In this document: in pieces, positions 22,201 to 33,728 of the stretch | How the letters are laid out: each line of letters begins with the position of its first letter | How positions within the stretch are numbered: position 1 is the stretch's first letter | DNA from: Zanthoxylum bungeanum | Taxonomy: Eukaryota > Streptophyta > Magnoliopsida > Sapindales > Rutaceae | Length of the DNA stretch: 64,000 nucleotides | Direction: 5' to 3' | NCBI GenBank assembly: GCA_019454045.1 | Contig: SKCR01033646.1 | Coordinates: 186,001 to 250,000 of the forward strand | Position numbers and translations under genes: made by a program | Notes under the pieces: generated by a model | Told to the model about the DNA's origin: nothing | The model's input: the letters and a program-made list of their open reading frames with translations, nothing else | Database searches by the model: none

Positions 22201-23635
22201 GGAAGAGCATGAATATAGGGGAAACTTAGACGAAACCCTGAAACATGGCCTGCTGAGGTGTCTAAAGGAGTACCCAGACGTCTTCGCATGGGGGCACGAC
22301 GACATGCCCGAGATTGATCCGAAGTTCATCAATCACCACTTGGCAGTAAACCCGTCACACAAGCCAGTCAAGCAAAAAAAAAGAACCTTTAATCAGGAAC
22401 GGTGCATGGCAGTAGTGACAGAGGTGGACAAATTATTGAAAGCTGGTTTCATCAGAGAAGTAAAATACCCGGAGTGGGTATCAAACGTGGTATTGGTGAA
22501 GAAGTCAAACGGAAAGTGGAGGATGTGCGTGGATTTCACCGACCTCAATAAGGCATGCCCGAAAGACAGCTTCCCACTGCCAAACATAGACCAGCTAGTA
22601 GATACAATAGCCTGCCAGGGACTGCTAAGCTTTATGGATGCCTTCTCAGGATACAACCAGGTCAATATGCACCATGCGGATGAGGAGAAAACAACTTTTG
22701 TCACCGACCAAGGGCTTTACTGTTATAAAGTAATGCCCTTCGGACTGAAGAATGCAAGGGCAGCCTTTCAAAAGCTGGTCAACATAATTTTCAAACCGTT
22801 CATTGGCACGTCAATGTTGGTATATGTTGACGACATGATAACAATGTCCCAAGAGCCAGAATGTCACGTGACCGATCTAAAGAAAACCTTCGAATTACTA
22901 AGGAAACACAATTTAAAGCTCAACCCGGAGAAATGTGCTTTCGGGGTAGCCTCAGGGAAGTTTTTGGGCTACATGGTAAGCTCCCGAGGCATAGAAGCCA
23001 ATCCACAGAAGATCCAAGCTGTACTGGACTTAAAGTCTCCCAGGACGGTAAAAGAAGTGCAAAGTCTAACCGGCAGATTGGCCGCGCTCAACCGATTCAT
23101 CTCCCGAGCAACAGACAAGTGCCACCCCTTATTCAAAGTCATCAAGAAAGCCAAAAAGGAAATCGACTGGACGCCGGAATGCGAGAAAGCCTTCCTACAA
23201 TTAAAACAATACCTAACAGAGCCCCCACTTCTAGCAAAACCACTATCAGGGGAAACCTTATACTTGTACTTAGCCGTCTCAGAGCATGCAGTAAGTTCGG
23301 TACTAATACAAGAGGTCGACAAGGTCCAAAGGCCAGTATATTATGTCAGCAAAGCTCTGTTAGATGCTGAGACCCGATATCCGGTACATGAATTGGTCGC
23401 CCTGTCATTGATCACTGCAGCCCGGAAATTACGACCCTACTTCCAAGCTCATCCTATTGGGGTTTACACCGATTATCCTCTGAGACAGATTCTGCAGAAA
23501 CCAGAAGTTTCGGGCAGGTTAATGAAGTGGTCGGTGGAGTTAAGTGAACACGACATTTCTTACCTCCCAATGATGGCAATAAAGGGCAGGCTTTGGCAGA
23601 TTTTGTCGCGGAATTCACAGAACCCCATGTATTGA
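22201..23635 (+). pseudogene. Reverse transcriptase and RNase H of element C
   Basis: One 443-codon frame from 22304 holds the full fingers and palm. Seen: VSNVVLVKKSNGKWRMCVDF, DLNKACPKDSFPLP, MDAFSGYNQ, MPFGLKNA and the active-site YVDD near 22823. The connection and first RNase H domain follow (EKCAFGV, FLGYMVSSRGIEANP, RPVYYVSKALLDAETRYP). The frame shifts near 23590 before the next domain. Relative to the family the catalytic Asp residues of the RT are kept. The start at 22304 is a methionine inside the polyprotein, not a true initiation site. Confidence 0.9.
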
Positions 23636-23639
23636 CTGT

Positions 23640-24055
23640 GGGGGGAAGGCAAATGGGAGATGTCAATAGACGGATCTACCAGCTCACAAGGTAAGGGAGC
23701 TGGAATCGTGTTGAAGAGCGGCAAAGGTGAAGAGGTGTTGTTCGCCCTGAGGTTCGCTTTCTAGGCCACAAACAATGAAGCAGAGTATGAGGCAATTTTG
23801 GCCGGTCTTAGGCTATGCACGGTGGTGGGAGTCCACGACTTAGTGGTAAGAAGTGACTCTCAGCTGGCTATTCAGCAGCTGAAAGGAGAATTCCAAGCTA
23901 GGGAGCCGAGTATGATAGCCTACTTGGCTGAAGTAAAAAGGCTGGTGGAAAGAATGGGGAACGTACATTTTAAACAAATCAGTCGAGAAGACAAATGTGT
24001 GGCAGACTCCTTGGCACGACTTGCATCTTCGATAAAGCAGAGAACCCCAGAATAG
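23640..24055 (+). pseudogene. Second (archaeal-type) RNase H of element C
   Basis: From about 23655: SIDGSTSSQGKGAGIVL, then a TAG stop at 23762-23764, then ATNNEAEYEAILAGLRL, LVVRSDSQLAIQQL and CVADSLARLAS. These are the D..E..D..D motifs of the aRNH domain that plant Tat elements acquired in addition to the ordinary RNase H. One in-frame stop breaks it. Its presence is the main reason for the Tat assignment. Confidence 0.85.
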
Positions 24056-25364
24056 TCACTCTAATCTGCCTCAGAGAAAAGAGCATGGGAGAGCTCGAAG
24101 TAAAAATATTGGATAAGGAAGGAAAAACCTCGTGGATACAGCCAATTAAGAAATATTTGGAAACATGGGAGACACCCGAGGACAAGAAGGAAGCCAGGAA
24201 ACTAAAATTCAAAAGCACCAAGTTCTCCCTGATCGAAGGAGTGCTCTACCGGAGGGGCCACACAGTACCCCTCCTAAGATGTTTAGCGGAAGAAGAGGCC
24301 GATTATGTACTCAGGGAAATTCATGCGGGCATCTGTGGGAGTCACGCTGGAGGACAATCGATGTCCTTTAAAGCTTTAAGGCAAGGGTTCTATTGGCCTA
24401 CTATGCATCAGGACGGCATGAGAGTAGCCCGGAAATGCGAAGGATACCAAAAGAATGCCAATATTCACCACCAACCAGCAGAGCAGTTAACCACCTTGTC
24501 CAGTCCCTGGCCGTTAGCTCAGTGGGGGCTATATCATCAGACCAATACCAAAGGGACGAGGACAAGCGAAGTACGCCATTGTGGCCATAGACTATTTCAC
24601 CAAATGGGTGGAAGCCGAACCCCTATCCACCATCATAGAGAAGAATACTACGGAGTTTCTGAAGAAAATATTATCTGCAGGTTCGGAATCCCTCCATCCG
24701 TCATCACAGATAACGGAAAACAGTTCGATAGCAAAGGCTTCCAGAAGCTCTGTGAAGACCTCCAGATCGCCTTACAATTCGCATCACCAGCCCATCCCAA
24801 GTCAAATGGGCAGGTCGAGGCCAAAACAAAACCATTAAGGCAAATCTTAAGGCTCGGCTCGGATCCTTCAAGGGCTTATGGGTCGAGGAATTACCGGAAG
24901 TGTTGTGGGCACACCGGACAACCTATAAAAACTCCACAGGAGAAACTCCGTTTTCCTTATCATACGGATGCGAAGCAATCATCCCAGCAGAGATCGGAAT
25001 GACTACCCACAGAGTCCGTCATTTTGAGGACAAACGAAATGAAGAACTTATCAGAAGTCACCTCGATCTAATCGAAGAAAAGAGGGAGAAGTCGGCTATG
25101 AAAACAGCAATCTATCAACAAAGAATGGCCCGCTTCTACAACAAAAGAGTTCGGACCCGTGCCTTTCTTCCAGGCGACTTGGTATTAAGAAAGGTCACAT
25201 TCAACACCCGAAGGCCGGAGGAAGGCTCATTAGGCGCCAAATGGGAAGAGCCCTACAAAATTATAGAGGTGGTAAGGCCATGGGTCTACATTTTAGAACA
25301 GATAGACGGCACCCGATTAAGGAAACCTTGGAATGCCGAGATGCTAAGAAAGTATTTCCAATAG
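24056..25364 (+). pseudogene. Integrase region of element C
   Basis: Zinc-binding part: GVLYRRGHTVPLLRC, IHAGICGSHAGG, then KCEGYQ where the family has a CX2C pair, so one Cys is changed. The DDE core is spread over three frames: AIDYFTKWVEAEPLS (24581 on), VITDNGKQFDS (24700) and SNGQVEA (24800). The C-terminal part is intact (24900-25364): LWAHRTTYKNSTGETPFSL, FLPGDLVLRKV and WNAEMLRKYFQ, ending with TAG. Frameshifts lie near 24535-24560, 24660-24680 and 24820-24900. The protein would join element DNA to the host; this copy cannot make it. Confidence 0.88.
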
Positions 25365-25822
25365 ACTCCCTTTCTTTTTTTATTTTCTTGCAGCAACCCA
25401 ACAAGGGTTAAGGGCACAGTGTAAAACCCCTCTCGAAATACCTCGCAGAGAGTTTTAGAGAAGGTAGTAAGTCCCAGGATATGAATAAAACTTTCTCTTT
25501 TAATTTCCACCCACTCTTTTAATTAAAATTGAAAGCCATATTCAAAATTCAGGGGACATACTCGATACAGAGAGATGATCAGAGGTCGAGGCATCAAAAC
25601 CCATGACAGACCGATCACAAGTGCTACCATAAAAATCCCGGGCATAGACAATCCGACCTAACTCACTCCACTTTCAAAAGTCAAGACCACATCAATGGAT
25701 AAGAAGTATAAAGGAGCACGAGAACCCTTCGCAGTAGCCGGAGCTCAACTACCCCACAACTTATCTTTATGGGGGACACGCCAGGATAATAATCACGGGG
25801 AGGGAGTGCCCCCGTAGGATAA
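25365..25822 (+). other. Post-pol spacer of element C
   Basis: Non-coding. GATATGAATAAAACTTTC at about 25475 matches the equivalent position in element A (9308). No ORF of interest. Confidence 0.5.
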
Positions 25823-26362
25823 CCTACCTGACTGGTTTGGGAAATACAACGCAAGGAATGCGCTGCCATATGTTTTGCCTACCCAATGGATCCGTGGGAA
25901 GCATAGCACGGGGAGGGATGATACCCCCGTGGCGATTGCTTGCTCCAGTGTTACCGAACATAGGGAGGAAAATGCCCTTAATGTCTCAGACACTCTTTGA
26001 TCCTTGTTTCCTTGATCATTCGGATCCGTGGGAAGCAAAGCACGGGGATGGATGATACCCCTGTGGCGATTGCTTGCTCCAGTGTTACCGAACATAAGGA
26101 GGAAAATTCCATTAATGTCTCGGCCACTCTTTGATCCATGTTTCCTTGATCATTCGGATCTGTGGGAAGCATAGCACGGGGATGGATGATACCCTCGTGG
26201 CGATTGCTTGCTCCAGTGTTACCGAACATAAGGAGGAAAATGCCTTTAATGTCTCGGACACTCTTTGATCCATATTTCCTTGATCATTCCGATCCGTGGG
26301 AAGCATAGCACGGGGATGGATGATACCCCCGTGGCGATTGCTTGCTCCAGTGTTACCGAACA
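25823..26362 (+). repeat. 134-bp tandem repeat array of element C (left part)
   Basis: Four units of exactly 134 bp; the junction GTTACCGAACAT recurs at 25951, 26085, 26219 and 26353. Each unit contains GATCCGTGGGAAGCAT and GGCGATTGCTTGCTCC. A further partial unit continues at 28406 beyond the inserted LTR. The minus-strand ORFs here are repeat products. Confidence 0.92.
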
Positions 26363-28405
26363 TGATGAGCGGAAAATATATCAATATTTACCGCCCCTTT
26401 AACTTAATATTTTGTTTAGTTTCTCGGGTTTGATGAACGTTTTCATGTGTTTTAGTTTATTTTGCAGATAAATTAATATCGGGTCTCAATGAAATCATTT
26501 AGGATGAAATATGGGTCAAATAATGGCAATTATTGGACTTGATATTTTAATTTTGGAGATTGGAAACTTGAAAGGGTGTTTTGACGAAGTGCAGTTTTGG
26601 AAATTCCAGTTTTGCGCATCTGTCGTATTTTGGGCATAACTTTTTACTCAGATATCGGATTGAGCTGATTCAAGTTCCAAATTGAAGAAGACTCAAAGAT
26701 ATACAACTTTGAAAGACAAAATAATTTCTAATTCTGAAGATTTCATGCCTGAAATTGATGAACCATCCAGAAGTGTGTAGTGTGTAATTATTAAAGTCAC
26801 TTTCAATCATTTTCAAAGCACAAAATAAATTAATAAATAAATAATAAAAATTATCAAATCATCACCAAACATGATAAGAGATTAGTGGAGCAATTAATAA
26901 TGGATTTGGTGGAGCAATTAGTGGAGCAATTAGTGGAGCAATTAATAATTAATTTGGTGGATGATTTGATGGAGGCAAAATTTTGCCTATAAATACCAAG
27001 CCATTTCATTTGTAAAATTCATACTTTCTTCTAAGGAATTCCTTAAGAATACTAAGAAGATTGTATCTTGTTTGTTTATTTATAGCTTTTAGTAATTAAT
27101 TTCAGATTTCGCACTTTCTTTTCTTTACTTTTCAGTTTTTACTTTCCGCAATTTACTTTTACGCACAATACTTTCTTTATTTAATTTTCAGTTTTTTTAC
27201 TTTTCAGTAATGAGGAGGTAACTCCCCTTTTGCTGGGGTAAAAGGTAAAACTTTTATTACTAATATTTAGATTAATCTCCTTTAATTATAATATATAAAC
27301 TAGTTAAACCCTGACTTAACAAGGATACCGCCATATTGGTCGGTTGGTAATTATTTAAATTGGTTTTAACCTGACTAAACTGGATACCGCCTGATTGGTC
27401 GGTTGGTAATTAATTATTAATTTGACTTAATCTGGATACCGCCTATATGGCTGGTTGGTAATTATCATGCAAAGTTAATATATTATATTAAGGGAGATAT
27501 CTAAAATAAAAGTAATAAAAGTGGATCCTCTTACCTCAGCATTTTCTTTTATTGTACTTTTACTTTATTTAATTTTCAGCAATTTACTTTTCAGCTTTTA
27601 CTTTATGTCTTTTACTTTTCAGCATTTTTATTTTATGTCTTTTACTTTTAAGTTTTTAGTAGCCCTAGTTATGTGTTAGTTATCTGGGGTTGTGATGAAT
27701 TCTAAAATCATCGGTTTATAAGGAGTTATTTTATAGTTTGGGTAATTTAAAGGTTTACTTATTAAGTCTTAAGCTTAATGCTTCTTGTTATCTGATCACC
27801 AATAAGATTGATGTGGTAAATCTAAAATGAACTAGACATAGGGATTTTAGGTTTCAGCCTTAGACTTAATAGCCCACGATCTTCCTTGAGGATAGATAAC
27901 CCTTTAATAGATTTCCTTACAGGATAGGAATATACCTGTCGGGCGGGGGTAGCCATAATTGGAACTTAAACTTAATGAATCCAGATAATTTGGTTGACAT
28001 AGACATATGGTTCAATTGGGTTAAACCGGGTATTTGCGTCTGACCATCGACAGAGGCTTTTGCATAATTTAGTGTTCCAGGTTAGTAAACTGATTTATTA
28101 CACAAACATAAAATAATCACTTCATCTTTTAAAAGATATTAGAAGGATTCACAACCCTAGATCTTTGTGTCTTTTGTTATTTTCCTTAGTATTTTCTTTT
28201 GTCTTTTTATTTATTTATTTATTTTGTAAAACCACTTTCAACCAATCAAACAATCATTCTCTTCTCCATTTAATTAGATATTTGTAAATAAATAGATTCA
28301 ACAATTAATAACAACAGTAGGAATTAAGTCCTCGTGGGATCGATATTTTTATACTACTTGAACGATACGTGCGCTTGCGTTATACGTGTGTGTTTACGCC
28401 GGTCA
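26363..28405 (+). mobile_element. Solo LTR inserted in the tandem array
   Basis: 2043 bp beginning TGATGAGCGGAAAATATATC and ending TTTACGCCGGTCA, flanked on both sides by GAACA (26358-26362 and 28406-28410), a 5-bp target duplication. It has no PBS, no coding region and no second LTR. It is related to LTR B at 10520-12704 but opposite in orientation: the CGATACGTGCGCTTGCG block near its end and the GGATACCGCC-type subrepeats (27.32-27.45 kb) are shared. TATAAATACC near 26989 may be its TATA box. A solo LTR left by recombination is the simplest reading. Confidence 0.85.
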
Positions 28406-28870
28406 GAACATAAGGAGGAAAATTCCTTTAATGTCTCAGACACTCTTTGATCTATATTTCTTTGATCATTTGGATCCAAGAGAAGTATAGCACGGGAAGG
28501 GATTGTGCCCTCGTAGCGTATGTTTGCTCCAGTTTTGTAAGGAGGAGCCCTCGAACAGTACACATGCTCCATGGAGACCTGAAGTATAGAGGATGTGCCC
28601 TTACCATTTTAAATGCTCTTTGATCCAAATTCTGGCTCGCCAGGACTCTGAATTGAAAGGTTCAGAATTGTGTTTTGGAGACCTCAAACAGGACGATGTT
28701 TTGAGGCATCCTTGCGTTTGTTTTTGGATAAGTGTTAAATCACCCCCCACGTTTTGATTTTATTTTCCAAGGTTTCATTTTCGTTTTCATCAGGTTTGAC
28801 AAGGGGACGCCCATGCCAAAATTGATAGGGCTTCAAAAGAGGATCCACTTCCCTTCTGAATAAAACCCAA
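28406..28870 (+). repeat. Rest of the 134-bp array and spacer
   Basis: 28406-28550 is a diverged further unit (AACATAAGGAGGAAAATTCC...GTTTGCTCCAGTTTT). Then a segment with CAGAATTGTGTTTTGGAG (28662) and GACAAGGGGACGCCCATGCC (28798), both shared with element A at 10059 and 10208. Confidence 0.75.
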
Positions 28871-29097
28871 AGGATTAACCGGCTCGGGGCTGGATTCGTT
28901 CCGCCGAGGGCACTTGGTTAATCGGCTCGGGGCTGGATTCGTTCCGTCGAGGCCACTTGGTTAATCGGATCGGGGCTGGATTCGTTCCGCCGAGGCCACT
29001 TGGTTAATCGGCTCGGGGCTGGATTCGTTCCGCCGAGGCCACTCGGTCAAATCGGCTCGGGGCTGGATTTCATTCCGTCGAGGCCACTTGGTTTCTC
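28871..29097 (+). repeat. 43-bp tandem repeat array of element C
   Basis: Five units begin with GGCTCGGGGCTGGATT at 28881, 28924, 28967, 29010 and 29054, followed by GTTCCGCCGAGG and CACTTGGTTAATC. The period is 43 bp, the last 44. The core is the same as in the 44-bp array of element A. Confidence 0.92.
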
Positions 29098-29450
29098 TCA
29101 GCTCGGGGTCGGGTTACGTCCCAACGAGTCCATCATTTTGGTCTGGGGACGTAACATCCCCCCAGAGCCAAGTGTTTCTCTCAGCTCGGGGTCGGGTTAC
29201 ATCCCACCGAGTCCGTCCTTTTGGTCTGGGGACGTAACATCCCCCAGAGCCAAGTGTTTCTCTTAGCTCAGGGTCGGGTTACGTCCCACCGAGTCCATCC
29301 TTTTGATCTGGGGACGTAACATCCCCATAGAGCTAAATGTTTCTCTCAGCTCGGGATCAGTTTACATCCCACCGAGTCCATCTTCTCAAACTGGGTACGT
29401 AACATTCCCCCAGTGAGCCAAGTATTTCCCCTAGCTCGGAGTCGGTCCTC
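29098..29450 (+). repeat. 83-bp tandem repeat array of element C
   Basis: Five units begin with AGCTCGGGGTCGG near 29100, 29183, 29265, 29348 and 29433, with GGTTACGTCCCACCGAGTCC and GGGGACGTAACATCCCC inside each. GGGGACGTAACATCCCC is nearly palindromic. The 88-codon frame across this array is an artefact. Confidence 0.9.
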
Positions 29451-30296
29451 AAGTAGACGTTTTTAGGAGAACAACCGGAGCAAGTCATGAAGAATCAAAA
29501 AAGAAAAGTGGAATGGAAGCATACAAGATATTCACATAAATAGGGTCGTGAAAAAAGTTATTACAAGAAAAACAAAGTGTGTTCGGGATTACACGGGGCC
29601 CCATTCGGGTTACCCCAACAGTTCAGCCCGCGTAGGGGCAATTGTTTCTTCCTCAACAGATACAAGTGGCAACTGGCTGGGCTCGACCTCGGGAGAAGGG
29701 ACAATGGATTCCACAAGGACGGCTTGGGAGGCCCCGAAAGTTACGACTCCAGGAGCAGGAACATTAACCTCAGACCGGACCTTTTCAAGAGCAGGAGCCT
29801 CGGGTCGGTCCTCTTTGGGAGCCGGGACGATCGAAATAGGATCAGGGTCCATCAATTCTTCGGGAGAATGGGGCAGTCATTCTTTAAACTCTCTTCTGAG
29901 ATTTCCCCCTTGCAGAAGCGGATGGCCGCGTGGATAGGCCCCATATCCAGGTTGGGCAGTACCATCGGGATGATCTCGGCGCAGTCCCCGACCCCCTCAA
30001 GACGGATTGCGTCTCTCTCAGCCTCCAGCTCAACTTCCCTCTTATTAAGCTCGTCCCGGGCCCGTACCAGCTCTTCATCTTTGGCCCTCAGCTTGGAATC
30101 AACGCTGCGCACTTCCACATGTAGGATCATGTTGTCGGCCTGGGCAGCCTCCAAGTCCTTCTTGGCAGCATCAGCATTCTTCCTCTCTAGAGAGGCGGCG
30201 GCCATGAGAGCTTTATTTGTTGTATGGGCCTCAACAACAGCCAACTCTAGATTTTTTATGTTTTCTTATTTGCGGACCAACTCTAGATATGGGCGC

Positions 30297-30500
30297 TGAT
30301 AAGATTCCATAATCAAGATAATTGAAGGGAGAAAATCAAGGAATATCTTTTTTGAATCTTTTGTAATAATATCTTTTATCTAGTAGTTAATCTCTTTCCT
30401 ATTTCAAATTTCAAACATTGTGTATTTATAGTACTAAATGTCATTGTAAATAATAAGAGAGAATATATTTTTCTTCAACTTGTCCTCTTCAAATTCTACA
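30297..30500 (+). repeat. 5' LTR of the copia fragment
   Basis: TG..CA ends, directly followed by a Met-type PBS. No partner LTR is found at the other side of the insertion, so the target duplication cannot be verified (left flank GGCGC). Confidence 0.7.
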
Positions 30501-32035
30501 TGGTATCAGCGCCCAGATCCCTTCTCTAATTTTTTTTTCCACAATCTCCAACCTCCGTTCCAATGGCCTCCGACGGTACCCAAAATGTCATCCCCAACAC
30601 CCAAGAACCTACAAAACCTTTGATCATAGTTGCCATCCACAACTCAATCAAACTCACATCAACAAATTATCTCTCCTGGAAAACCCAAATTGAAGCCATT
30701 CTCATCGGCTACGATTTACAAAAACACATTGATGGAAATCATCAAACCCCACAACGTACCGTCACCACCAATAATGTCACTTCTCCAAATCCCGAATATC
30801 ATACCTGGCTACGCCAAGACAAACTGATCTTTGCAGCTCTGGTCGGCACCCTATCACCATCGCTAGTCCCTCTCATCACCCAATCCACCACCACCTATGA
30901 AGCCTGGCGAACACTTGCCAACACCTATGCCCGTCCATCTCGGGGTCACATCAAACAACTCAAAGATCATCTTAAACACATCACCAAAGGCCCTAAAACC
31001 ATTACCGAATACATGCAATTCATCAAAACCACAGCCGATCAACTTGCCGCCCTTGGTAAACCTCTTGACCATGAAGATCTAATTGAAAAAGTACTTGACG
31101 GCCTTGACGATAACTATCAGTCCATCATCGACTCTGTCAATGGCCGTGATTCCACTATTCTCTTTGATGAACTCCATGAAAAACTCATCAACAATGAGTT
31201 ATCTCTCCGCAACAGGACCAGCACCCATTCCCACCCGGCATCCGCGCATCCCACCAATGTTCGGACCAATAGCCGACCACATCCAAGTAACACTACCCAG
31301 ACCGGTCGGTTTACACCAACCACCAACTTCCCAGAAACACTTCCACAAACACTAGAACCGACCGACATCCTCCTCGTCCTTTTCTTGGTCGTTGCCAATG
31401 GTGCAGCAATCAAGGCCATGTGGTCTCCCAATGCCCTATCTTCCGCCAACACTTCCCCGGTGCACAACCACCAACCAGGTCGACCAATTCCTCCAACCCT
31501 CGCCCGCCCAGTCCCTGGCAATATCAAGCAAATGCTACCACCACCTCTTCATCCAACCCAAACTGGCTTCTCGACAGTGGAGCCTCACATCATGTCACTA
31601 CTGATCTGAACAACCTTGCCCTCCACTATCCTTATGACGGCACAGATAAAATAATGATCGGTGACGGCACTGCCCTGCCCATTTCCCACCATGGTTCTAC
31701 CTCTCTTAATACTTTAACTAACTCTTTCACCTTATCCAATATTTTATATGTACCCAATATGAAACGTAATCTCATCTCCATTTCTCAATTTTGCAAGTCC
31801 AATAACACTTCAATTGAGTTTTTACCCTCTTGTTTTCATGTGAAGGATCTCCGCACGGGGGTAGTTCTGTTGCAGGGTCGAACTAAGGATGGTGTCTACG
31901 AGTGGCCGACCACCCCCACTCAGTCCCCTCTAATCGCCTTTCCAAGTGTCAGCACAACTGTACCTGAGTGGCATCATCGGCTCGGGCATCCCTCGTCGTC
32001 CATCTTCAAATCCGTTTCAGAGAGTCGGTTCTGAG
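30297..32035 (+). mobile_element. Truncated Ty1/copia element inside the antisense ORF
   Basis: The 5' LTR is TGATAAGATTCC...TTCTACA (30297-30500, about 204 bp), followed at 30501 by TGGTATCAGCGCC, the initiator-Met tRNA PBS. Then gag from ATG 30563 (348 codons) with LTSTNYLSWKTQIEAIL, YEAWRTLANTYARPSRGH and ITEYMQFIKTTADQLAALG. A frameshift leads to 31420-32034 with the protease DSGASHHVT and pre-integrase WHHRLGHPSSS. It stops there: no integrase core, RT or 3' LTR. No knuckle CCHC is clear in gag. A 5' truncation does not explain this; a 3' deletion after insertion does. Confidence 0.85.
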
Positions 32036-33728
32036 CCTCTGGGCTTGGCCGCCCTACGACAAAAGGCTCAAAAGAAGGTCTTTATTCTTGAAGTCATGGA
32101 CTCATAAGTGAGAAATAAGGAAATGTGACTACCTTGGCCATTTGAGAGCATATCTCTGTAACGACGTCCTCGGGAGAGATATCCTCGTACCTCGGAATCT
32201 TCTCCGCAGGAACCGCCTCGGCCAGTTCATTAATAGCCGGTACAAGGTGAGAAGTGGCCTCCATAATGCCCTGTCCAATGTCTTCTACACCTAAAATCAC
32301 GGCGCCTTTCCGTTTCTTGGAGGAAATCTCCGACACCTTTTTCTCATTCCGAACTGTCTGCCTCTTGCTCAGGACCCTTTCTTCCTCCACCTCCCGGGTC
32401 AGCTCGGCTTCCTCTGCCTCGAACGGATGCCTCCTTTTCCTGGTAGGTTTTGGCGAGCTTGGGGGTCGGGCGGAAATTATTGGCGATGCCTCGGAAGAGA
32501 GAGATAAACTCTGGGCAACTGACAGAGCTGCCTCTTCAGTCACCTTTTGGCCTCGGTTGCTGGCCGTTTCCGGGAGGACCCGGCTCCAGTGTGGCCGGTT
32601 TTCTTTGTCACACCGACCAGCTGATCCAAGTACTTTGGCCTTTTCGACATACCTACAAAAAAAAAAAAAAAAAAAGGCAAAAAGGGTGGTCAGTCCAGAA
32701 TCTGAGCAAAATCAAAATATCATCATGCTAAGCAAACAATGAGATAGGTTAGAAGGTTAGTAAAGTCCACCTATCCGCCCCGGGACATTTGGAGGAGCAG
32801 TCTGAATCAGGCCCGACTCGAAAAAAGCCGCATCATTAACCAATTGCTTCCAATGTTCGGCATAACGCCGAGCCCAGCATACCCGCCGCCGGACCTGATG
32901 GGAAATCTTGGGAGCATCTCCCCAACAAGCTGGGAAGAATTAGAGAAGTTAAAACCCTATCGAAAAATCAAAAGTAAGAACGCTAAGGGTTAGAGTCCTA
33001 ACCTCCCGCTCTAAAGATATCTGGGACAGAGACCTCATCTTCATATGATCTCAGAACTCGTCCCCAATCTCCTGTGGCCCAAAACCATAAGTCTTTGAAG
33101 TTCTTGTTGGAGTCGGGGAGCTTGCCGACAACGTTTGATGAATCAACATAAGTACAAAGGTAATACCAACCTGGTGCGTTTTTGGGTTGGCTTTCAATCG
33201 ATATCACATCTTCACCTCTTCAAGAGAGGGTTCACCGAGTCCCGCCCGACTCCAAATCACATGAAGCCCGGCCAAAATCCTCCAGCTATTCAGGCTCAAT
33301 TGACAGGGGGCGATCTCCATCTCGGCCAGCATCCAGCGAAATAGCGTTGCATCGGCAGCCGGAGTCCACACTCAAAGAAAGCCGGAAGAAGTGCCACCGA
33401 ACCTTCGTCCGGTTGACTAGCACGGTCCATTGGACTGGGGACTTCAAGAGCGATATCTATCGGAATGTCATATCGCTGTCGGAGCAGTGCTAGGTCATCT
33501 TCAGTTATTTTGGATGGACGATCCATATCCAAAGACGAGCAGTCAAAATCACCGGGCTCTGGGTCCTTTCGAGGTTTTCTCTGATGGTAAGTATCTTGTT
33601 CAATTTCAGAAGGGGTGAGGGTAGTGTCGAGGTCCTATATGCTTGGTGCCCACGAGCCCGATGAGAGCTCTTCAACAGGGGGTCGAAGGTTTATCAGGGT
33701 TTGCAGAGGAAGACCCGGTGTCAGACAT

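Larger units (their letters stand above)
29610..33728 (-). pseudogene. Antisense ORF of element C (gypsy-type transposon domain, coiled coil), spliced and disrupted
   Basis: Runs opposite to gag-pol between the arrays and the 3' LTR. Starting near ATG 33728-33726 (MSDTGSSSANP), then after a frameshift DLALLRQRYDIP, RASQPDEGSVAL and FFECGLRLPM (33532-33300) and WYYLCTYVDSS...LWFWATGDWGR (33165-33060): these match the 'putative gypsy type transposon' domain (PF04195 type, from memory). Further exons appear at about 32930-32760 and 32655-32125, with GT/AG-like borders (for example AAG/GTAGTC near 32122), then the part at 30244-29610 with a Lys/Glu/Arg-rich coiled coil (KLRAKDEELVRARDELNKRE). A copia element inserted at about 30297-32035 splits it. 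Antisense ORFs of this kind are known in Tat relatives such as Grande and Retand; function unknown. Confidence 0.75.

Noticed and set aside
25793..26384. Overlapping minus ORFs of 80-100 codons
   Set aside because: They are phase-shifted readings of the 134-bp tandem array.
25823..29450. CRISPR-like regular repeats
   Set aside because: Head-to-tail tandem units without unique spacers, within a plant retrotransposon.
29548..30299. Plus-strand ORFs of 129 and 240 codons
   Set aside because: They are the complement of the coiled-coil part of the antisense ORF, whose minus-strand frame has the protein-like composition.
32254..32742. 162-codon plus ORF
   Set aside because: Shadow of the minus-strand antisense ORF exons, ending in a poly-A run.
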